The notes beneath the pieces are model-generated. The model was not told the origin of the DNA and did no database searches. It saw only the letters and a list, made by a program, of their open reading frames with translations. Below are positions 34,349-44,076 of a stretch of 51,485 nt of DNA, in pieces (position 1 is the stretch's first letter; the number at the start of each line of letters is the position of its first letter). Position numbers and translations under genes: made by a program. This DNA is from Parcubacteria group bacterium GW2011_GWC2_42_12 (lineage in GTDB: Bacteria; Patescibacteriota; Patescibacteriia; Patescibacteriales; GWC2-42-12), in the NCBI GenBank assembly GCA_000997945.1, contig LCCP01000007.1, positions 1 to 51,485 of the forward strand, in the 5' to 3' direction.

Positions 34349-35776
34349 ATGCGCATATTTTTAGTCTGGGTGGAAGAAATAAATGAATGCGCCGATTTAA
34401 TATCGGGCTTAAAGCAGAGCGGGCACGAGATAGTCTATTGGCTAAGCACTAAAAAAAATCAGGGCAAATTACCCGGAACAATCGTACATGATCATTATGA
34501 TGCTTGGCTCGGTATTTCGCCGCCGGAATTGGCGACTGAAGAATTTGATCCACCGAGCGAAGAGTTAATAAAGAAATTATTTAGCGTGGAATCGATTATC
34601 ATGACCATGATGAATAAGCATTTTGAGGGTATGTGTGTTGATGAACGGAAAAATTATTATTATAATCTATTGGGCTATTGGTATGGCGTCTTAAATAAAT
34701 TTAAGCCCGAAGCGATTATTTTCCCCGCCCCGCCTCATCCGACTTTTCTTTATTTAATTTTTGAATTAGCCCGGCTATTAAAAATAAAAACCTTAATTTT
34801 TGAACATATTATAGATATCGGTAGAATGCTTTGGTATAATAATATTTGGCAAGGCAATCAGACACTCTTAGGAGAGTTGGCGGCCAACAGAGATAAAAAA
34901 TTTACCGTTAAAGATTTAAGTGAAGATCTGCAATTATATCTAAAACATTATGCTGACGAGAATAAAGATGCTACGCCAGAATATCTTAAGGATGATTTGA
35001 AAAAAAATAATTTTAAAAATAAAATTATCTTACTTATTAGATTAGCTCTTAAAAGCGTAAAAGATTTTACTATATTAAAAAAAGTTTTTTTATATCTTAA
35101 AAAATTATTAATCAATAATATTCAGAAAGAATACCGTCGTTTTTGCACTCTTCAACCCGATTTTTCAAAGAAATTCATTTATGTTCCCTTGCATCTTCAG
35201 CCGGAAATGACGACCAGCCCGATGGGCGGAGTCTTTGCTAGCCAAATATTGATGATAAAAATTTTAGCGGCTGCTTTACCGGCAGGTTGGAAAATTTACG
35301 TAAAAGAACATCCGGTGCAATGGATGTTCTTTGGTTTAAATTACAATGATTACCGTTACCCCGGCTATTATCAGCAGATTGCTCAAATCAAAAATGTTAA
35401 ATTGGTGCCCATCAAGACAAATAGTTTTTCTTTGATTAAGCAAGCGCAGGCGGTAGCTACCGTTACTGGTACTGCCGGTTGGGAGGCAATTTTGCGAGGC
35501 AAGCCGGCTTTAGTTTTCGGTCACGCGTGGTATAATGATTGCGCCGGCGTTTTTAAAGTCGACAGCGTGGAATCATGCCGGTCGGCGCTGGAAAAAATTG
35601 CCAATGGTTATCGCCTAGACGATCAAGCGGTGATGAATTATTTAAAATGTTTTGAATTGGCCAGTATTCGCGGCCTAGTTGATAAATGGACCGGAATTAA
35701 TGTTAAATTAACCAAGCGGGAGGGGTTGACTAATATTCTATCAGTTATAAATAATGAATTAAAAAAAATTACTTAA
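34349..35776 (+). CDS. Capsule-synthesis-type glycosyltransferase (KpsC/KpsS-like)
   Basis: 475 residues. The central and C-terminal region shows YVPLHLQPEMTTSPMGG, IYVKEHPVQW, VKLVPIKTNSFSLIKQA, then VATVTGTAGWEAILRGKPALVFGHAWY, the recognisable KpsC/KpsS (Capsule_synth) pattern. Family members include retaining beta-Kdo transferases that use CMP-Kdo. With NeuB and SpsF genes next door it may use a CMP-nonulosonate instead. It is cytoplasmic, lacking membrane helices. A second, more divergent copy is at 49893, at the other end of the block. Donor identity is inferred from context only. Confidence 0.72.
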   Translation: MRIFLVWVEEINECADLISGLKQSGHEIVYWLSTKKNQGKLPGTIVHDHYDAWLGISPPELATEEFDPPSEELIKKLFSVESIIMTMMNKHFEGMCVDERKNYYYNLLGYWYGVLNKFKPEAIIFPAPPHPTFLYLIFELARLLKIKTLIFEHIIDIGRMLWYNNIWQGNQTLLGELAANRDKKFTVKDLSEDLQLYLKHYADENKDATPEYLKDDLKKNNFKNKIILLIRLALKSVKDFTILKKVFLYLKKLLINNIQKEYRRFCTLQPDFSKKFIYVPLHLQPEMTTSPMGGVFASQILMIKILAAALPAGWKIYVKEHPVQWMFFGLNYNDYRYPGYYQQIAQIKNVKLVPIKTNSFSLIKQAQAVATVTGTAGWEAILRGKPALVFGHAWYNDCAGVFKVDSVESCRSALEKIANGYRLDDQAVMNYLKCFELASIRGLVDKWTGINVKLTKREGLTNILSVINNELKKIT

Positions 35777-35788
35777 TTTAAATTATAA

Positions 35789-36765
<977 letters not shown>

Positions 36766-36816
36766 AATAGTTTTTTAGATAGTTGAGAAAGGGATTTAAA
36801 CATAAGAATCAAAAGC

Positions 36817-37890
36817 ATGAAAAATCCAGGAAATTTCCCAAAAAAAATTAAAATTGGCAACAGACTGGTAGGGGAGAATCAGCCGGTTTTAATTATCGCT
36901 GATATCGGGGCTAATTTTGACGGTAATTTGGAAAAAGCCAAAAAACTCGCTTTAGCGGTTAAAGAGGCTGGCGGCGATGTAGTAAAGATACAAAGTTTTT
37001 TGGCGCCTAAGATTGTTTCTGGTTCTGGTTTCGCCTCGATGAAACTTAAAGGCGTTCACGGCAGTTGGGGTAGGCCAGTTGATGAAATATTTAAAGAAGC
37101 GGAATTTAAAAGAGAGTGGCATAAGGAATTTTTTGAGCATTGTCGAGCCATCGGCATCGCCGTTTCATCTTCTCCCTATGATTTTGAAGCCGTTGATTTG
37201 ATGAAAGAACTTGGAGTTGATTTCTATAAAATCGGTTCTGGCGACATAACTTGGCATGAAATGTTGGAGTATATCGCCAAAAAGAATAAACCAATGATTT
37301 TAGCCACTGGCGCCAGCACTTTGGCTGAAGTTGACGAGGCCGTTAAAATTATCGAAGCAACCGGTAATCGCGATTTAATTTTATTGCAATGTATTACTAA
37401 CTATCCATCAAAAATTGCTAGCGCCAATTTAAATGTTTTAAAAACATATCAAAAAAGATTTGATATAATTACCGGTTATTCCGATCATGCTCCGACCGAT
37501 ATTGTGCCTCTGGGGGCGGTTGCTCTGGGCGCCAAGGTAATTGAAAAACATTTTACTTTAAACAAAAAAGATAAGGGGCCGGATCATCCGCATTCTATGG
37601 AGCCGGCTGAATTTGCCAGCATGGTAAAAAGAATTAGACAGCTTGAGGCGGCGGCGGGATCGGAAGATAAACAGGTGGTTGAAGAAGAATCCGAAACCGT
37701 TATTGTTCAGCGCCGGGGATTATATGCTAAGCGCGTGATTAAAGCGGGAGAACCGTTAACAGCCGGAGATATTGATGTCTTGCGCCCGGCTTTAGGAATT
37801 TTACCGAAATTTAAATCTTCCATCACGGGCAAAAAAGCCAAACGGACGATCGGGGCTGGTGAGCCGATCAGATGGGAAGATTTGGCTTAA
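36817..37890 (+). CDS. neuB: NeuB/PseI-family nonulosonic acid synthase
   Basis: 357 residues. An N-terminal TIM barrel shows IIADIGANFDGNLEKAKKLALAVKEAGGDVVKIQSF, VSSSPYDFEAVDLM, FYKIGSGDITWHEML, PMILATGAS, LLQCITNYPS and VIEKHFTLNK, conserved in sialic, legionaminic and pseudaminic acid synthases. The last 60 residues (RRGLYAKRVIKAGEPLTAGDIDVLRP) are the SAF/antifreeze-like domain. It condenses phosphoenolpyruvate with an N-acyl hexosamine to give a nine-carbon keto acid. Follows the pseB pseudogene by 51 bp. The ADIGANFDG motif deviates from the more usual AEIGxNHNG seen in the copy at 44708, suggesting a different substrate. Confidence 0.9.
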   Translation: MKNPGNFPKKIKIGNRLVGENQPVLIIADIGANFDGNLEKAKKLALAVKEAGGDVVKIQSFLAPKIVSGSGFASMKLKGVHGSWGRPVDEIFKEAEFKREWHKEFFEHCRAIGIAVSSSPYDFEAVDLMKELGVDFYKIGSGDITWHEMLEYIAKKNKPMILATGASTLAEVDEAVKIIEATGNRDLILLQCITNYPSKIASANLNVLKTYQKRFDIITGYSDHAPTDIVPLGAVALGAKVIEKHFTLNKKDKGPDHPHSMEPAEFASMVKRIRQLEAAAGSEDKQVVEEESETVIVQRRGLYAKRVIKAGEPLTAGDIDVLRPALGILPKFKSSITGKKAKRTIGAGEPIRWEDLA

Positions 37891-37902
37891 ATTAATAATT
37901 AT

Positions 37903-38499
37903 ATGACGGAAAAAGAATTAAATAGAATTAGATTAGTAGCCATAGTTAGCAATGATCGGATTAAAAAATCTGATGCTGTAGTTTGTTTAGAGGGCGATCA
38001 CTATGTTCGATTGGAGCGAGCTCTGGAAATTTTTCAGCAAGGTTGGGCTAAAAAGATACTGGTTTCAGGCGGGTTTGAAGCGCCGCCCTTTTCCGTCCCG
38101 GCCGGGATTCTAGCCAAAGAGTTATATAAAAACGGTGTGCCGAAAAATAAGGTAATTCTGGAAGAAAAATCATTGAATTCTTATGAGCAGGGAGTGGAAG
38201 TCATGAAAATTATTAAAGAGAAAAAATGGCAGAAGATAATTTTAGTCGCTTCTCATTTTCATCAGATCAGGGCCTACCTTACTTTTCTAAAGACCATGAA
38301 GAAGGCCGGCCTTAAAGTTCAAATTTTTAACGCGCCAGCCAGAGAGATTTCGTGGTTTGATGTTATTTCCTTAGGTAAGAGTCGGTTAGAACTCTTAAAA
38401 GATGAGTTTGATAAAATAGAAGACTATTCGAGAAAAGGCGATGTAGTTTCAATCAAAGAGAGCATTGAATATCAAAAGTGGAAAGAGCAACAAAAATAA
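37903..38499 (+). CDS. YdcF-like (DUF218) protein
   Basis: 198 residues. SDAVVCLEGDHYVRLERALEIFQQGWAKKILVSGG, AGILAKELYKNGVPKNKVILEEKSLNSYEQGVEVMKII and KIILVASHFHQIRAYLTFL follow the YdcF/SanA (DUF218) pattern, a Rossmann-like fold whose enzymatic role is not established. It lacks the N-terminal membrane helices of ElyC. Both NeuB genes in this window have a YdcF-like gene beside them (here and at 44077), which suggests a role in nonulosonate formation, for instance at a dephosphorylation or hydrolysis step. That is inference. Confidence 0.78.
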   Translation: MTEKELNRIRLVAIVSNDRIKKSDAVVCLEGDHYVRLERALEIFQQGWAKKILVSGGFEAPPFSVPAGILAKELYKNGVPKNKVILEEKSLNSYEQGVEVMKIIKEKKWQKIILVASHFHQIRAYLTFLKTMKKAGLKVQIFNAPAREISWFDVISLGKSRLELLKDEFDKIEDYSRKGDVVSIKESIEYQKWKEQQK

Positions 38500-38520
38500 A
38501 ATTAGATTATTTAAGATTTT

Positions 38521-39171
38521 ATGGATATAGAACAAGCCAGGAAAACAATGAAGCATAATTTTATCGGACCGGACGAACTAAAGAAAATAGCCGGCCGGAT
38601 GAATTTACCTGATTTTCACTCCGGTAAAGTAAAAATTCCCGCGATACAGTTTAAAGTTGATTTATTAAAAAAAGTTTCTGAAGATTATATCTTAATTTTG
38701 GGTCTGCCTCGCGCTAAGGATGGAACTAAATTGACCATAAATAATTTACGTTTATTCTTCGGTTTTGATCCGGCGGCAAAAGAACCCTGTTTCTATAATC
38801 AAGATTGGTATCTAAAAGAAAAATTCGCCAATGATGTTTCTTTAAAGTTTAAATGGTATCTCATAAAAAAAACTGTTGCTAAGAATAGCCGGGGGAGAAG
38901 ACCGGAGGATATTGAAAAAAGTCTGCCTTCCGATAGTTCATTTCCTTCAGCGGTTCTGACGGTATTTACTTTTTTTGCCTATTATTTCTTAAGTAGCGGT
39001 CGGATTTTGTGGCAGTATGATTTTATTTGGTGTTCTGACAAAGATAAAAACGGCGATAGAATTTATACCGGGCGCTATTCGGATCCCAAAAAGATTAATA
39101 AGAACGGTTTTAATATTCATCGCTATCTTTCTCTCCGTTCTGGCTACGGTTTAGCGCCGCAAATTATATGA
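38521..39171 (+). CDS. Uncharacterised protein in the nonulosonate block
   Basis: 216 residues; no family was recognised. No signal peptide or continuous membrane segment except a hydrophobic stretch VLTVFTFFAYYFLSSGRIL (near 145-163). Aromatic-rich motifs occur in the C-terminal third, WQYDFIWCSDKDKNGDRIYTG and INKNGFNIHRYLSL, which look like a structured binding site. It is 21 bp after a YdcF-like gene and shares an ATGA overlap with the SpsF-type cytidylyltransferase gene, so coupled translation points to the same pathway. Whether it is an enzyme, an accessory protein or a transferase cannot be decided. Confidence 0.6.
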   Translation: MDIEQARKTMKHNFIGPDELKKIAGRMNLPDFHSGKVKIPAIQFKVDLLKKVSEDYILILGLPRAKDGTKLTINNLRLFFGFDPAAKEPCFYNQDWYLKEKFANDVSLKFKWYLIKKTVAKNSRGRRPEDIEKSLPSDSSFPSAVLTVFTFFAYYFLSSGRILWQYDFIWCSDKDKNGDRIYTGRYSDPKKINKNGFNIHRYLSLRSGYGLAPQII

Positions 39172-39923
39172 TCACGACAATTATTCAAGCCAGAATCAGT
39201 TCAACTAGATTACCCGAGAAGATGTTACTGCTATTAGGCCGTAGGACTATATTGGAAAATGTCGTGGCACGGGTCCAGAAAGCTAAACTGGTAGGTGAAA
39301 TAATCGTGGCGACCTCGGACAGCGAAGCTGATGATAGAATTGCTCAACTTTGTGAAGAAAGAGGTATAAGATATTTTCGAGGCAGTTTGGATGATGTTTT
39401 AGACAGGTATTATCAAGCGGCGAAACATTTTCAGGCGGAAAATGTTTGCCGAGTTACCGCCGATTGTCCGTTGATTGATCCGGAAGTTATTGATCTGGTA
39501 GCTAAGAAATATTTAGCGGGCGGCTACGATTATGTTTCCAATAATCATCCGGTGGCCACTTACCCCGATGGACTGGATGTTGAAATTTTTTCTTTCCGGG
39601 CTTTGGAAAAAACTTGGCGAGAAGCGGTTTTACCGTCCGAGAGAGAGCATATTACCGCCCATATCTGGAATCATCCGGATAAATTTAAAATTTACAATGT
39701 GAAAAATGACATTGATCTGTCGGATTATCGGCTGACTATTGACAAGACGGCCGATTATGAATTGTTAAAAGTAATTTTTAAGGAAGTTTCCGATCGGACA
39801 ACGCCAAATATTTTAAAATTTTTAAATGAACACCAGAATATAAAAAATATTAATGCTAAAATTACCAGAGATGAAGGCTACTATAAATCTTTAGAATATG
39901 ACAAAATCAATTTCCATAAATAG
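39168..39923 (+). CDS. spsF: SpsF-family cytidylyltransferase
   Basis: 251 residues. IIQARISSTRLPEKMLLLL is the nucleotide-binding start of SpsF/NeuA-like enzymes. DDRIAQLCEERGIRYFRGSLDDVLDRYYQAA, RVTADCPLIDPEVIDLV, YVSNNHPVATYPDGLDVEIFS and SEREHITAHIW match SpsF throughout. These enzymes are expected to activate nonulosonic or related sugars with CTP. It lies downstream of neuB, YdcF and the uncharacterised 216-residue gene, with an ATGA overlap to the last. A paralogue is at 43320. Confidence 0.88.
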   Translation: MITTIIQARISSTRLPEKMLLLLGRRTILENVVARVQKAKLVGEIIVATSDSEADDRIAQLCEERGIRYFRGSLDDVLDRYYQAAKHFQAENVCRVTADCPLIDPEVIDLVAKKYLAGGYDYVSNNHPVATYPDGLDVEIFSFRALEKTWREAVLPSEREHITAHIWNHPDKFKIYNVKNDIDLSDYRLTIDKTADYELLKVIFKEVSDRTTPNILKFLNEHQNIKNINAKITRDEGYYKSLEYDKINFHK

Positions 39924-39936
39924 ACAGAGTAGGAAA

Positions 39937-40899
39937 ATGTCTAAGGTTGATAAAAATCATCCCCTAGAAGTTAAAATTCCCAACAATATAATGATTGAGG
40001 TGACAAATCTTTGTAACCTCAAATGTCAAATGTGTTATAACCAGCGCATGAAAAGAAAAAAGGGCTTCATGCCTTTTAGTTTATTTAAAAAAATTGTGGA
40101 TCAGGCGGTTGATTTGAGTATTGAGAATATGGGGCTATATACCACCGGCGAGAGCTTTCTTCATCCCGAGATTTTTAAATTTATAAAATACGCGAAACAG
40201 ACAGGCATAAAATATGTCTATATTACTACTAATGGTCAAGCGCTGGATGACGAAAAAATAAAAAAAATATTTGCTTCCGGCCTGGATTCGATTAAATTTT
40301 CCATTGATGCCGGGAATAAAAAACAATATGAATCTTTAAAAATTGGCGCGAGCTGGGATAAATTAGTTATCACCGTTAAAAGTCTTAGAAAGATGAGAGA
40401 TGAAATGAATTCTCCTCTGCGGATTTTCGCTTCTTTTATTATCATGGCAGATAACTTTAAGGATTTGCTTAAGTATAAAAATACCTTTGGCAATTTCATA
40501 GATGAAACCGATTTTATTTTGGTAAAAAATCAAGGATCTCAAGTTAAAGTCGAGGGGCTTTATCCTAAAGAAATTATTTCTCAGATTAAGAATTTAACTT
40601 TGCCGAAAGAGAAATGGCAGCCCTGTCATATGCTGTGGAATAGATTTATCATCACCTCTGAAGGCTACCTGACGATTTGCTGCATAGATTTCGAAAATAA
40701 ATTGATTTACGGAGATGTTAATAAAGAATCTCTTGGGGCGAGCTGGAACAACAAAAAAATGAAGAGATTTAGAGAAATACACACACGCGGACAATTTGCC
40801 AAACTCCCATTGTGTTTTAACTGTGATGTAATTAAGAGAAATAATGAGATAGATATTAATAAAATTTTACAAAATTATGAGTATAAAAAAAGGTTTTAA
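39937..40899 (+). CDS. Radical SAM/SPASM-type protein
   Basis: About 320 residues from the ATG at 39937; an earlier in-frame ATG at 39898 overlaps the spsF gene by 26 nt and adds residues without conservation. The cluster-binding cysteines are in LCNLKCQMC (C26, C30, C33), followed by LYTTGESFLHPEIFKFI and IKFSIDAGNKKQYESLKIG. The C-terminal CHMLWNRFIITSEGYLTICCIDFENKLIYGDV ... LCFNCD is a SPASM region for an auxiliary Fe-S cluster. It resembles the proteins at 18095 and 19039 and overlaps the next aminotransferase gene by 23 nt. Substrate unknown; a sugar dehydrogenase or epimerase role is possible. Confidence 0.86.
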   Translation: MSKVDKNHPLEVKIPNNIMIEVTNLCNLKCQMCYNQRMKRKKGFMPFSLFKKIVDQAVDLSIENMGLYTTGESFLHPEIFKFIKYAKQTGIKYVYITTNGQALDDEKIKKIFASGLDSIKFSIDAGNKKQYESLKIGASWDKLVITVKSLRKMRDEMNSPLRIFASFIIMADNFKDLLKYKNTFGNFIDETDFILVKNQGSQVKVEGLYPKEIISQIKNLTLPKEKWQPCHMLWNRFIITSEGYLTICCIDFENKLIYGDVNKESLGASWNNKKMKRFREIHTRGQFAKLPLCFNCDVIKRNNEIDINKILQNYEYKKRF

Positions 40900-42190
40900 A
40901 CTATGGCGGCAGGCAAAAAAAATAATTCCCGGCGGTTCGCAATTGTTGTCTAAACGAGTCGAGATGTTTTTGCCCGAACAATGGCCCGCCTTTTTTAAAA
41001 AAGCCAAGGGCGTGGAGGTTTGGGATTTAGATGGCAATAAATATCTTGATGTTAATGCCAGCATTGGGGCCTGTATTTTGGGTTATGCCGACCCGGAAGT
41101 TAACCGGGCCGTAAAAAAGGCCATAGACGATGGTTCAAATTCTACGCTTAATTGTCCGGAAGAAGTGAAATTAGCGGAGTTGTTATGCAAATTGCATCCT
41201 TGGGCCAAGATGGTGAGATATGCCCGAGGCGGCGGGGAAGCCATGGCCGTAGCCGTTAGAATTGCTCGAGCGTATTCCGGGAAGAGCCAGGTAGCTTTTT
41301 GCGGTTATCATGGTTGGTCAGATTGGTATTTAGCGGCCAACATAGTCAATGATAAAAGTTTGGATGGACACTTGCTCTCGGGATTAGAACCGAGGGGCGT
41401 ACCCAGAGAATTAAAAGGCACGGCGATTCCTTTTCGCTATAATAAAATTGCCGAACTAAAAAAAATAGTTTCTAAGAATAAGAATATTGGCGTGATTGTG
41501 ATGGAGCCATTAAGACATGAGGAGCCGAAGGATAATTTTTTAAAGCAAGTAAGAAAGATTGCCGATAAAATTGGCGCTGTCTTGGTATTTGACGAAGTAA
41601 CCATCGGCTGGCGGCTTAATGTCGGTGGAGCGCACCTTAAATACGGCGTTAATCCGGACATCGCCGTTTTTGCCAAAGGCCTAAGCAATGGTTTTCCTAT
41701 GGCCGCGATCATCGGCAAAAAGGAAATTATGCAAGCCGCTCAAACTACTTTTATCAGCAGTTCTTCTTGGACCGAAAGGATCGGCCCGACGGCCGCCTTA
41801 GCGACAATTAATAAAATGATTGATAAGAAGGTTCCAGAGCATCTAAATAGAATCGGCCGGTTGGTGGTTAAGGGCTTAAAGCAGGCGGCAAAAAATAATC
41901 AGCTGAAGGTTACGGTAGCTGGGCCGCCGCCCTTAATTCATTTTTCTTTTGACTATGGCGCGGATAGTCAGGCCATACGCACTTTATTTACTCAAGAGAT
42001 GTTAAAGAAAAAGATTTTGGCTTCGGGCGGTGTTTATGTTACTTATAGTCTTAAAAAAAAGCAGGCCAAAAGATATTTGCGGGCAGTCGAAGAAACATTT
42101 AGATTATTAAGGAAGGCGATTGATAATAATCAAGTCCATAGTTTATTAAATGGCCCAATCGCTCATTCCGGATTTAAAAGATTAGTCTAA
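40877..42190 (+). CDS. Class III aminotransferase (glutamate-1-semialdehyde aminomutase-like)
   Basis: 437 residues. KKIIPGGSQLLSKR and GVEVWDLDGNKYLDVNASIGACILGY are the HemL-like start, VRYARGGGEAMAVAVRIARAYSG and AFCGYHGWSDWYLAA bind PLP, LVFDEVTIGWRL carries the cofactor Asp and FAKGLSNGFP the Schiff-base lysine K267. HemL itself serves tetrapyrrole synthesis, but no other heme gene is present and class III paralogues occur in nonulosonate and other sugar clusters. It probably aminates or isomerises a sugar intermediate. Starts within the end of the previous gene (23-nt overlap). Confidence 0.85.
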   Translation: MSIKKGFKLWRQAKKIIPGGSQLLSKRVEMFLPEQWPAFFKKAKGVEVWDLDGNKYLDVNASIGACILGYADPEVNRAVKKAIDDGSNSTLNCPEEVKLAELLCKLHPWAKMVRYARGGGEAMAVAVRIARAYSGKSQVAFCGYHGWSDWYLAANIVNDKSLDGHLLSGLEPRGVPRELKGTAIPFRYNKIAELKKIVSKNKNIGVIVMEPLRHEEPKDNFLKQVRKIADKIGAVLVFDEVTIGWRLNVGGAHLKYGVNPDIAVFAKGLSNGFPMAAIIGKKEIMQAAQTTFISSSSWTERIGPTAALATINKMIDKKVPEHLNRIGRLVVKGLKQAAKNNQLKVTVAGPPPLIHFSFDYGADSQAIRTLFTQEMLKKKILASGGVYVTYSLKKKQAKRYLRAVEETFRLLRKAIDNNQVHSLLNGPIAHSGFKRLV

Positions 42191-42201
42191 TTTATAATCA
42201 T

Positions 42202-43305
42202 ATGATTCCTTACGGGCATCAAAATATTGACCAAGAGGACATTAGAGAAGTGATAACAGCTTTGAAATCAGACTGGCTGACGCAAGGGCCGAGAGTTTTG
42301 CAATTTGAAAAAGCGCTGGCTAAATATTGTGGCGCTAAATACGCGGTAGCGGTATCGAGCGGCACTGCCGCCTTGCATCTGGCTTATTTAGCGGCCGGGC
42401 TGAAAGAAGGCGATGAAGTGATAACCACACCTAATACTTTCGTGGCCACAACTAATATGTTGCTCGCGGTTGGCGCTAAACCCGTTTTCTGTGACATAAG
42501 GTTAGATACATATAATTTTGATGAAACCAAGATAGAAAAATTGATCACTAAGAGGACTAAGGCCATCGCGCCGGTTCATTTTGGCGGCCAGCCGTGCGCT
42601 CTGGCTGAAATTCAGAGAATAGCCAAAAAACATAAATTGTTGGTGATTGAGGACGCTTGCCACGCTTTGGGCGCGAGCTACAAAAATAAAAAAATTGGCG
42701 GATTATCCGATATGAGCGTTTTTAGTTTTCATCCGGTAAAATCAATTACTACTGGTGAAGGCGGCGCGGTTTTAACTAATAATAAAAAGTTTTATGATCA
42801 ATTAATTTTATTGCGCAGCCACGGGATTCATAAAGACGAGAATGGTGCCAATGTCATGACCGGCTTGGGGTATAATTATAGAATAACCGATTTTCAGGCC
42901 GCGCTGGGCTTAAGCCAACTAAAGAAATTAGATAAATTTATGAAGCAGCGGCGGCAGATTGTGCGATGGTATCGACGATACTTACGGGACGAGAAGAGTA
43001 TTATCCTGCCGCTTGAATTGGCCGATTGTCTGAGTAGCTGGCATTTATATGTAATTAGGACAAAAAATAAAGCTGATCGGCCATTATTGCGTCAATATTT
43101 ATTAAAACATGGCGTTGGCGTAAATTTTCATTATCCAGCGGTCTATTCCCAGCCCTACTATCAAAATCATGGTTATCGCGGATTAAAATTGCCGGCCGAA
43201 GAAGTTTACCATAGTTCTTGCATTACTTTACCCTGTTTTCCCAGACTTAAAGAACCAGAAATAAAGTTTATTTGTAAAAATATTAAAGAATATTTTAGTA
43301 AATAA
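42202..43305 (+). CDS. pseC: PseC-like UDP-4-keto-sugar aminotransferase
   Basis: 367 residues of the DegT/DnrJ/EryC1 family. MIPYGHQNIDQEDIREVI ... SDWLTQGPRVLQFEKAL is the characteristic beginning of PseC. YAVAVSSGTAALHLAYLAAGL, DEVITTPNTFVATTN, VIEDACHALGASYKNKKIGG and FSFHPVKSITTGEGG (PLP lysine K180) complete the signature. PseC aminates the 4-keto sugar made by PseB; here pseB (35792) is frameshifted, so either it is not the partner or the pathway is affected. It lies between the class III aminotransferase and the second spsF. Confidence 0.85.
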   Translation: MIPYGHQNIDQEDIREVITALKSDWLTQGPRVLQFEKALAKYCGAKYAVAVSSGTAALHLAYLAAGLKEGDEVITTPNTFVATTNMLLAVGAKPVFCDIRLDTYNFDETKIEKLITKRTKAIAPVHFGGQPCALAEIQRIAKKHKLLVIEDACHALGASYKNKKIGGLSDMSVFSFHPVKSITTGEGGAVLTNNKKFYDQLILLRSHGIHKDENGANVMTGLGYNYRITDFQAALGLSQLKKLDKFMKQRRQIVRWYRRYLRDEKSIILPLELADCLSSWHLYVIRTKNKADRPLLRQYLLKHGVGVNFHYPAVYSQPYYQNHGYRGLKLPAEEVYHSSCITLPCFPRLKEPEIKFICKNIKEYFSK

Positions 43306-43319
43306 AAAATTAAAAAAAT

Positions 43320-44069
43320 ATGAATAAAAATATTTGTATAATTCAGGCGCGAACCGGATCGACTAGACTGCCCAACAAAGTTTTATTAAAAGTAAATGGA
43401 ATTAGCTTATTGGCGTACATGGTGAAAAGATTAAAATTATCGAAAAAAATAAATAAAATTGTTATTGCCACTTCGGTTAACAAAAATGACAAGGAGATTG
43501 AGCAATTATGCGATAAAATCGGCGTTAGCTGCTTTCGCGGTTCCGAAGACGATGTTTTAGATCGCTATTATCAGTGTTCGCTAAGATACAAAGGTTACGA
43601 AAATATTATTAGATTAACTGCGGATTGCCCGCTGATCGATCCTTATGTTGTTGACGATGTTATAACATTTTTTGACAATAATAAAAAATTTGATTTTGTA
43701 AGCAATTTTCTTCCTAAGTCATTTCCTCATGGCCTAGATGTCGAAATATTTAGAAGAAAAGCTCTATTTGAATCAGCGCAAAAAGCGGTATTGCCGGAAG
43801 AAAGAGAACATGTGGATATTTATGTTTTAAATAATCGATGTTTTAAAAAAGGTAACTTGTCCGCCGCTTATAACTTTTCCCAATTTAGGATGACTGTTGA
43901 TTACCCAGTAGATTTCGAGGTTATTAAATTTTTGATTGAAAACAGCAAAATTACCGATAGCTATCTGCATTATGTCTCTTTGCTCAGCGGTAATTTTCAG
44001 ATGATGTTAAAAAATATCAAGCATAATCATGATTTGTTAAAATCTTGGAATTTGTTTAAAAAAAGTTAA
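43320..44069 (+). CDS. spsF: SpsF-family cytidylyltransferase, second copy
   Basis: 249 residues, similar throughout to the copy at 39168: IIQARTGSTRLPNKVLLKV, KEIEQLCDKIGVSCFRGSEDDVLDRYYQCS, RLTADCPLIDPYVVDDV, FVSNFLPKSFPHGLDVEIF and EEREHVDIYVL. The STRLP motif is followed by NK instead of EK, and codon use is more A/T-rich. Two copies with two NeuB proteins suggest two different CMP-activated acids, or one redundant pair. It starts the second module and is followed after 7 bp by a YdcF-like gene. Confidence 0.88.
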   Translation: MNKNICIIQARTGSTRLPNKVLLKVNGISLLAYMVKRLKLSKKINKIVIATSVNKNDKEIEQLCDKIGVSCFRGSEDDVLDRYYQCSLRYKGYENIIRLTADCPLIDPYVVDDVITFFDNNKKFDFVSNFLPKSFPHGLDVEIFRRKALFESAQKAVLPEEREHVDIYVLNNRCFKKGNLSAAYNFSQFRMTVDYPVDFEVIKFLIENSKITDSYLHYVSLLSGNFQMMLKNIKHNHDLLKSWNLFKKS

Positions 44070-44076
44070 CTTAGCT

